This document shows, piece by piece, positions 59,437 to 64,000 of a stretch of DNA of 64,000 nucleotides. The notes beneath the pieces are model-generated. The model had not been told where the DNA came from, did no database searches, and worked only from the letters and a program-made list of their open reading frames with translations. The stretch covers positions 62,001-126,000 of the forward strand of contig CAKZVT010000011.1 in assembly GCA_937922435.1 (NCBI GenBank), read 5' to 3'. The stretch is from an uncultured Prevotella sp. GTDB lineage: Bacteria; Bacteroidota; Bacteroidia; Bacteroidales; Bacteroidaceae. The position numbers were made by a program, and so were the translations under genes. Positions within the stretch are counted from its first letter, which is position 1. Every line of letters begins with the position of its first letter.

Positions 59437-61050
59437 TTATTTCTTACTGTTTTTGTTTTCTATCGCAGTCTTTACGAAATCAAGGAACAACGGGTGCGGA
59501 TGGAGCACTGTGCTTGAATATTCAGGATGGAACTGTGTTCCGATATACCACTTCAAACCGGGTATTTCGACAATCTCAACCAAGTCGCTCTCCGGATTGC
59601 GGCCGACACATTTCATGCCGGCGCGTTCGTATTCCTGTTCGAAATCGTTGTTGAATTCGTAACGGTGACGGTGGCGTTCCTGTATGTGTTCCTTCTTATA
59701 TATGTTGAACACGCGCGAGCCTTGCCTTAAAACACATTCGTAAGCGCCAAGACGCATCGTGCCGCCCATGTTGGTTATGTTCTTCTGGTCTTCCATGATG
59801 TCGATGACGTTGTGCTCGGTTTTCTCGTCCATTTCGCGGCTGTTGGCGTCTTCGTAGCCGAGAACGTTGCGACCGAACTCGATTACCATCATCTGCATGC
59901 CGAGGCAAATGCCGAACGTCGGTATGTCGTGTGTACGGGTATAGTGGGCTGCAACAATCTTGCCCTCTATTCCGCGCTGTCCGAAGCCCGGGCAAATCAC
60001 GATGCCGTCCATGCCGTCAAGCTTCTCGGCAACGTTTCCTTCATTAAGCTTTTCGCTGTTTATGAATGTGGCTTTGACCTTATAGTCGTTGTAAGTTCCT
60101 GCCTGCGAAAGGCTTTCAAGAATACTCTTGTATGCGTCCTGCAAGTCGTATTTGCCTACAAGCCCAATGTTTACTATCTCCGTAGCCTTATGTCTGCGCT
60201 CAAGGAACGAACGCCACGGCCCGAGTGTGGGAGTTTCGCCGACAGGCTCGCCCATCTTGCGGAGTATTGTTTCGTCAAGTTTCTGTTCCTGCATGCGTAC
60301 CGGCACTTCATAGATGGTAGGCATGTCAACGCTCTGCACCACTGCGTCGAAATCAACGTTGCAGAAGTTTGCCACCTTCTTACGGATGCCGTCGCTGAGC
60401 GGATGTTCTGTCCTTAGCACCAGTATGTCGGGCTGTATGCCGACGCTCTGGAGTTCTTTGACCGAATGTTGCGTTGGCTTTGTTTTCAGCTCTTTTGCCG
60501 CTGCGAGGTAGGGTATATATGTAAGATGTACGCAGAGGGCTTTCTTTCCAAGTTCCCATTTCAGCTGGCGTATGCTTTCAAGGAATGGCAGGCTCTCGAT
60601 GTCGCCTACGGTTCCGCCTATTTCAGTTATGACGAAGTCGTAGTTGTCCCTCTTGCCGAGCATCTTTACGTTGCGCTTGATTTCGTCGGTGATGTGTGGG
60701 ATTACCTGGATTGTTTTTCCCAAATAGTCTCCGCGGCGCTCCTTGTCAATTACTGATTTGTATATACGCCCGGTGGTCAAGTTGTTGGCCTTTGTTGTCT
60801 GTATGCCGGTGAAACGCTCGTAGTGGCCAAGGTCGAGGTCGGCCTCATGTCCGTCTACGGTCACGTAGCACTCTCCGTGCTCGTATGGGTTCAGCGTTCC
60901 GGGGTCGATGTTGATGTATGGGTCAAACTTTTGGATTGTGATGTTGTACCCTCTTGCTTGGAGAAGTTTTCCTATTGACGACGATATAATGCCTTTCCCG
61001 AGCGAGGAAGCCACACCGCCGGTGACGAAGATGTATTTTGTTTCTGCCAC
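59437..61050 (-). CDS. pyrG: CTP synthase
   Basis: 537 residues. It aminates UTP to CTP using glutamine. The N-terminal synthase domain starts KYIFVTGGVASSLGKGI and has the DPYINIDPGTLNPYEHGE segment. The C-terminal class I glutamine amidotransferase carries the catalytic Cys382 in GICLGMQ, and His/Glu in FHPEYSS. Length is standard. It heads the minus-strand pyrG-yidC unit and is divergent from the DUF3078 gene. Confidence 0.98.
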   Translation of the reverse strand: MAETKYIFVTGGVASSLGKGIISSSIGKLLQARGYNITIQKFDPYINIDPGTLNPYEHGECYVTVDGHEADLDLGHYERFTGIQTTKANNLTTGRIYKSVIDKERRGDYLGKTIQVIPHITDEIKRNVKMLGKRDNYDFVITEIGGTVGDIESLPFLESIRQLKWELGKKALCVHLTYIPYLAAAKELKTKPTQHSVKELQSVGIQPDILVLRTEHPLSDGIRKKVANFCNVDFDAVVQSVDMPTIYEVPVRMQEQKLDETILRKMGEPVGETPTLGPWRSFLERRHKATEIVNIGLVGKYDLQDAYKSILESLSQAGTYNDYKVKATFINSEKLNEGNVAEKLDGMDGIVICPGFGQRGIEGKIVAAHYTRTHDIPTFGICLGMQMMVIEFGRNVLGYEDANSREMDEKTEHNVIDIMEDQKNITNMGGTMRLGAYECVLRQGSRVFNIYKKEHIQERHRHRYEFNNDFEQEYERAGMKCVGRNPESDLVEIVEIPGLKWYIGTQFHPEYSSTVLHPHPLFLDFVKTAIENKNSKK

Positions 61051-61096
61051 GGTTATAACGTTTTAATTACTAATTACTAATTAAAAATATGACGTG

Positions 61097-61128
61097 CAAA
61101 ATTAAGAAAAATTGCTGATACACCCAAA
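61097..61128 (-). promoter_or_regulatory. Promoter of pyrG-yidC
   Basis: On minus, TAATTTTG (plus 61097-61104) and TTTG (plus 61125-61128), 20-bp spacing: consensus promoter 47 bp before pyrG. Confidence 0.75.
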
Positions 61129-61188
61129 TTATAGTCTCTTTATTAAATGAAAAAAGCAATAACAGCCGTCTATGTATAAAATAAATGC

Positions 61189-61196
61189 TAACTTTG
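61189..61196 (+). promoter_or_regulatory. Putative -7 box of the DUF3078 gene
   Basis: TAACTTTG matches TAnnTTTG, 25 bp before the ATG at 61221. It implies a very short leader and rules out the in-frame start at 61185. Confidence 0.55.
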
Positions 61197-61220
61197 CAGT
61201 CAAAACTTAAAACCGAAGGG

Positions 61221-62525
61221 ATGAAATCCAAGTTGTTATTAGTGTTGATTTTATTGTGTGCAACCGGGTCGGCTTTTTGTCAGACAAGGTCAAGCCGGCG
61301 TATCTTGCACCGCGAACGCCCCGACACTTCCATCGTAGTTGCATACGTTGATTCCTTGAAATCATATAAAGCAAAGGCCGATACGCTGCAATTGTATCCA
61401 GACACAATGCTTCTGCGTCCTACTCCCGACCCCCGCTTTTCATTACTGTTCGGCCCGTTGGCTTTTTATCGTTCGGCTGTAAGCCGCAATGTCGTACTGG
61501 GCGACGACAATACCGACGGGCTGGATGAAGCCATTGGCGCGGCGTTGCTCGATGCCTATCTGCAGTGTCCGGGCAATGTCGCGTGGACTGACAAGGAACT
61601 TGCGGAAGCTGGGGCGTTGCATGAAGAAATAACCAAGCCGTTGCGCCATAAAGTAGAATATGTGAAAGATAACGAAGAGGTGCCCGAGGTGCATCCTGAC
61701 GTTCCGCTTGAAATAGTTGTGGCACGTCCTAATTTCTGGACGTTCAGCGGCGATTATTATTTGCAGTTCTTGCAGAATTACGTGTCCGGCAACTGGTACA
61801 AAGGCGGTGAAAGTGATTACTCCATGTTGTCAAGCGTGACATTGCAAGCCAATTACAACAACAAGCAAAAGGTGAAATTTGAGAACAAGCTCGAATTGAA
61901 ACTCGGCATGCTTACATCGCGAGGCGATACATTGCATAATGTGCGGACTTCGGAAGACTTAATCAGATATACCGGGAAGTTGGGATTGCAGGCTACCAAA
62001 AACTGGTATTATACGTTGCAGCTTATTGCGCAGACGCAATTTATGCGAGGTTACAAGAGCAATGACTCGAAAGTATATTCAGACATCCTGTCGCCGTTGA
62101 ACCTCAACTTCTCGTTGGGTATGAGTTACAATGTGAATGTTTTTAACGGCAGGTTAACCGGTTCCATACAGTTGGCGCCATTGGCATACAACTTCAAATA
62201 TGTAGGCAGGAAGGAACTTGCCACCGACAATGGCTTGAAGGCGGGCGAACATACTCTGCATGAGTTTGGTTCAGGATGTACGTTCGACTTGAACTGGACA
62301 TTCTCTGACTTAATCAAATGGAAGACTCGCTTGTATGCATATACCACATACAAGCGCATGCAAATGGAATGGGAGAATACGGTTACATTCCAGTTCAACA
62401 AATACATATCCTCCAATCTGTTCATATTCCCGCGTTTCGACGATAGCACCTCCAATAAAGATGAAACCCTCGGATATTGGCAGTTTAAGGAATATTTGTC
62501 GATAGGTTTCGCTTATGCGTTCTGA
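61221..62525 (+). CDS. DUF3078 outer-membrane protein
   Basis: 434 residues. A signal peptide ends at TGSAFCQ. The N-terminal about 150 residues are a helical/charged region. The C-terminal about 270 residues (WTFSGDYYLQFLQNYVSGNWYKGGESDYSMLSS; FENKLELKLGM; LGYWQFKEYLSIGFAYAF) consist of alternating strands ending in a terminal Phe, as expected for a DUF3078 outer-membrane beta-barrel. Function is unknown. The stop codon is the first bases of a perfect 40-bp inverted repeat. It is divergent from pyrG. Confidence 0.85.
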   Translation: MKSKLLLVLILLCATGSAFCQTRSSRRILHRERPDTSIVVAYVDSLKSYKAKADTLQLYPDTMLLRPTPDPRFSLLFGPLAFYRSAVSRNVVLGDDNTDGLDEAIGAALLDAYLQCPGNVAWTDKELAEAGALHEEITKPLRHKVEYVKDNEEVPEVHPDVPLEIVVARPNFWTFSGDYYLQFLQNYVSGNWYKGGESDYSMLSSVTLQANYNNKQKVKFENKLELKLGMLTSRGDTLHNVRTSEDLIRYTGKLGLQATKNWYYTLQLIAQTQFMRGYKSNDSKVYSDILSPLNLNFSLGMSYNVNVFNGRLTGSIQLAPLAYNFKYVGRKELATDNGLKAGEHTLHEFGSGCTFDLNWTFSDLIKWKTRLYAYTTYKRMQMEWENTVTFQFNKYISSNLFIFPRFDDSTSNKDETLGYWQFKEYLSIGFAYAF

Positions 62526-62620
62526 AAGTGAAGAGTGAAAAAACGAAAAGTGAAAAATCCATTACACACCAACTTTAAGCAATGGATTTTTCACTTTTCG
62601 TTTTTTCACTCTTCACTTTC
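62524..62620. terminator. Perfect 40-bp inverted repeat between convergent DUF3078 and DUF1573 genes
   Basis: The arms 62524-62563 and 62581-62620 are exact reverse complements with a 17-nt loop. They start inside the DUF3078 stop codon and end 5 bp before the DUF1573 stop. The arms are made of AGTGAA/GTGAAAA words. A bidirectional terminator is the simplest role, although the arms lack the GC-rich core of a normal one. Confidence 0.85.
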
Positions 62621-62624
62621 TGGC

Positions 62625-63014
62625 TTATTTCGCTTCTTCCATCGTTCCCTCAATGTACAGTCTCATCATTTCGGGCTTGCCGTTGGTTCTTAATGTGATT
62701 GACTTTTTGAAATGTCCGGGAAATCTTCCTTTGCCGTTGTATGTCACGCTTAACGTGCCCTTTTGCCCCGGCGCAACCGGTTTCTTTGTATATTCAGGCA
62801 CAGTGCAGCCGCAACTTGCTATTGCCTGGTGGATTATTAGGGGCGCGTCGCCTACATTTGTGAACGTGAATGTGCATTTCTGCACAGGCTTGCTTTCCGG
62901 GAATGTTCCGAAATCACACGTTGTCTTATCGAATTTGATTTCCGCCCCTTTCTGAGCGAAAGCATATCCAAGTGACAACATCAGCGTTAGCGAGATTAAT
63001 AAGATTTTTTTCAT
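62625..63014 (-). CDS. DUF1573 secreted protein
   Basis: 129 residues with a signal peptide (about 1-20, ending AFAQ). The mature part is one Ig-like/ASH-type beta-sandwich with the DUF1573 pattern: IKFDKTTCDFGTFPE, TFTNVGDAPLIIHQAIASCGCTVPEY and PGQKGTLSVTYNGKGRFPGHFKKSITL. Function is unknown; these are abundant small envelope proteins in Bacteroidetes. Its own promoter lies at plus 63043-63076. Confidence 0.92.
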   Translation of the reverse strand: MKKILLISLTLMLSLGYAFAQKGAEIKFDKTTCDFGTFPESKPVQKCTFTFTNVGDAPLIIHQAIASCGCTVPEYTKKPVAPGQKGTLSVTYNGKGRFPGHFKKSITLRTNGKPEMMRLYIEGTMEEAK

Positions 63015-63042
63015 TTTGCATCCATATTGTTTTAATTGATGG

Positions 63043-63076
63043 CAAAATTACGTCTTTTTTACATATGTTTGTGCAA
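63043..63076 (-). promoter_or_regulatory. Promoter of the DUF1573 gene
   Basis: On minus, TAATTTTG (plus 63043-63050) and TTG (plus 63074-63076), 23-bp spacing, 29 bp before the start at 63014. Confidence 0.55.
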
Positions 63077-63244
63077 CGCCCCTGCCTTATTTTGCATTAA
63101 TTTTGTTATTTTTATCCTTGTTTCAACAGCTTTTGTTGATTGGCAGCCGCAATCTTGCAGTCAAGGTGATTGCTGTTGGGACGGACATTGACACCACACA
63201 TATTGATGGTTATGGTTAGCTAAAAATGCGTATTGCAATACTTA

Positions 63245-63411
63245 TCTGCATGATTAGTTACAGAAATGTTATTAAAGGTTTGCTTATTCAACCGTAAAAA
63301 CAATAGCATATGACGCTTTTTCTTTCATATATTACTTTTGGTTACAAAAATAATATTTTTCCAAACATAATGCAAATGATTTGTCGACAAATTTGTAACT
63401 AATCATGCAGA
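63245..63411. promoter_or_regulatory. Candidate invertible promoter segment bounded by 18-bp perfect inverted repeats
   Basis: TCTGCATGATTAGTTACA (63245-63262) and its exact reverse complement (63394-63411) enclose 131 bp. Inside, on the minus strand, TTTG (plus 63373-63376) and TATTTTTG (plus 63345-63352) are exactly 20 bp apart, a consensus promoter pointing left, away from the DUF3575 gene. Inversion would place its -7 near 63304-63311, reading right with a leader of about 140 nt. A weaker TACTTTTG (63333-63340) points right now but has no -33. A 14-bp palindrome ATTTGTCGACAAAT (63379-63392) touches the right repeat. The rest of 63015-63459 is empty apart from the DUF1573 promoter. Confidence 0.6.
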
Positions 63412-63459
63412 ATAGTAACAATTGCATTAACAGATAATAAACACATCAATCAAATTTTT

Positions 63460-64000
63460 ATGAAAAGACCGATAACCGCTGTGGCGTTGGCCACGATATC
63501 CGTCCTTCTGCTGGCTGTAACGCCGTGCAAGGGCGCACATCCCGTCGCGCCGTACAATGACGGCGACGGCATAGGTATGGAGTTTTCCGTCCGCGCCAAC
63601 CTGCTGCGCTGGGCCACGCTTACGCCCGACGTAGGCATAGAGGTACGCGCCGACCGCTCTTGGGGACTGCTCGTCAACGCTTCGTGGACATCATGGAGCT
63701 GGGATAAAGCCGGTCGCCGCTACGCTCTCTGGGAGGTAGCTCCCGAGTTCCGCTGGTATCTCGGCCATAGTAAGCGTGGTTATCTCGGCGCTATGTACAA
63801 GTTTGGTTCGTTCAATTATAAGCTCTCCGCCACAGGCAAGCAGGGCGACCTGACCGGCGGCGGACTGACCGGCGGCTACCTGCTGCGTTTTAACCGCTCG
63901 CTATCGCTCGACCTGTCGCTCGGTGTCGGCTGCCTGCACGCTGATTATGAGAAGTACACCGTTGTCGACGGTGTGCGCGTGCGCCAAGGTTCGGAGTGCA
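63460..64000 (+). CDS. DUF3575 protein, likely first gene of a fimbrial locus (3' end outside window)
   Basis: 180 codons visible. A signal peptide (about 1-27) precedes an outer-membrane-like domain with VRANLLRWATLTPDVGIEVR, VNASWTSWSWD and WEVAPEFRWYLGHSKRGYLGAMYKFGSFNYK, then GGGLTGGYLLRFNRSLSLDLSLGVGC. These strands match DUF3575, found at the start of many Bacteroidales fimbria (Mfa/Fim-like) operons. The candidate invertible promoter lies directly upstream. The genes after 64000 would confirm whether a fimbrial operon follows. Confidence 0.8.
   Translation, partial: MKRPITAVALATISVLLLAVTPCKGAHPVAPYNDGDGIGMEFSVRANLLRWATLTPDVGIEVRADRSWGLLVNASWTSWSWDKAGRRYALWEVAPEFRWYLGHSKRGYLGAMYKFGSFNYKLSATGKQGDLTGGGLTGGYLLRFNRSLSLDLSLGVGCLHADYEKYTVVDGVRVRQGSEC

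Overview
The window is chromosomal DNA from a Bacteroidales bacterium, most likely Prevotellaceae-like. The evidence is the many promoters with a TAnnTTTG -7 box and a TTTG/TTG -33 box, fimbrillin-family and BspA-type leucine-rich lipoproteins, DUF1573/DUF3078/DUF3298/DUF3575/DUF4491 proteins, an SDR-type fructuronate reductase beside uxuA, and a Nuo complex I operon with fused NuoC-NuoD and no NuoE/F/G. No tRNA, rRNA, CRISPR array, insertion sequence or phage gene was seen. The species is not determined.

Layout. 1-1788: clpC (minus, cut by the window edge). 2.5-6.7 kb: OmpA-like lipoprotein, mtgA and a UvrD/PcrA helicase. 6.9-11.5 kb (minus): a small Cys-rich membrane protein, a ModF-like double ABC ATPase overlapping ruvC, which overlaps a metallo-beta-lactamase-fold hydrolase, then rsmG and a DUF3298 lipoprotein. 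12-24.4 kb (plus): HAD phosphatase, panB-MFS, DUF4491-rlmH, hexuronate genes (uxuA, SDR reductase, uxaB), TIGR02757, phosphosugar mutase, an ATP-PPase of the diphthine-ammonia ligase family and a BadF/NAGK-like kinase. 24.8-35.0 kb: nuoABCDHIJKLMN. 35.4-40.4 kb: SpoU rRNA methyltransferase (minus), RNase P RNA (plus), YihY (plus), RNase G, a 29-residue basic protein and HU (minus).

41.3-52.0 kb: a tightly packed eight-gene plus-strand cluster. It encodes a fimbrillin, a chimeric fimbrillin/LRR/BACON-like/M64 metalloprotease lipoprotein, a second fimbrillin, an NTF2-like protein, an outer-membrane-type protein, an Fn3-like/LRR lipoprotein, a probable regulator and a Hanks-type protein kinase. 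52.2-63.0 kb: a YeiH-type transporter, then MFS transporter, S9 peptidase, yidC and pyrG (minus), then DUF3078 (plus) and DUF1573 (minus). A DUF3575 gene, often the first gene of Bacteroidales fimbrial loci, starts at 63460 and runs off the end.

Three things stand out. First, an 18-bp perfect inverted repeat (63245-63262 / 63394-63411) upstream of the DUF3575 gene encloses a consensus promoter that points away from it; this looks like a phase-variable invertible promoter in the OFF state. Second, at least eight intergenic regions carry arrays of diverged 22-bp units with a palindromic AAAAG-N4-CTTTT core, kept in exact 22-bp register. Third, many gene ends carry long inverted repeats built from short purine-rich words, including perfect 40-bp arms at 3296-3428 and 62524-62620. 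The surface lipoprotein/protease/kinase cluster at 41-52 kb is the most unusual protein-coding system.
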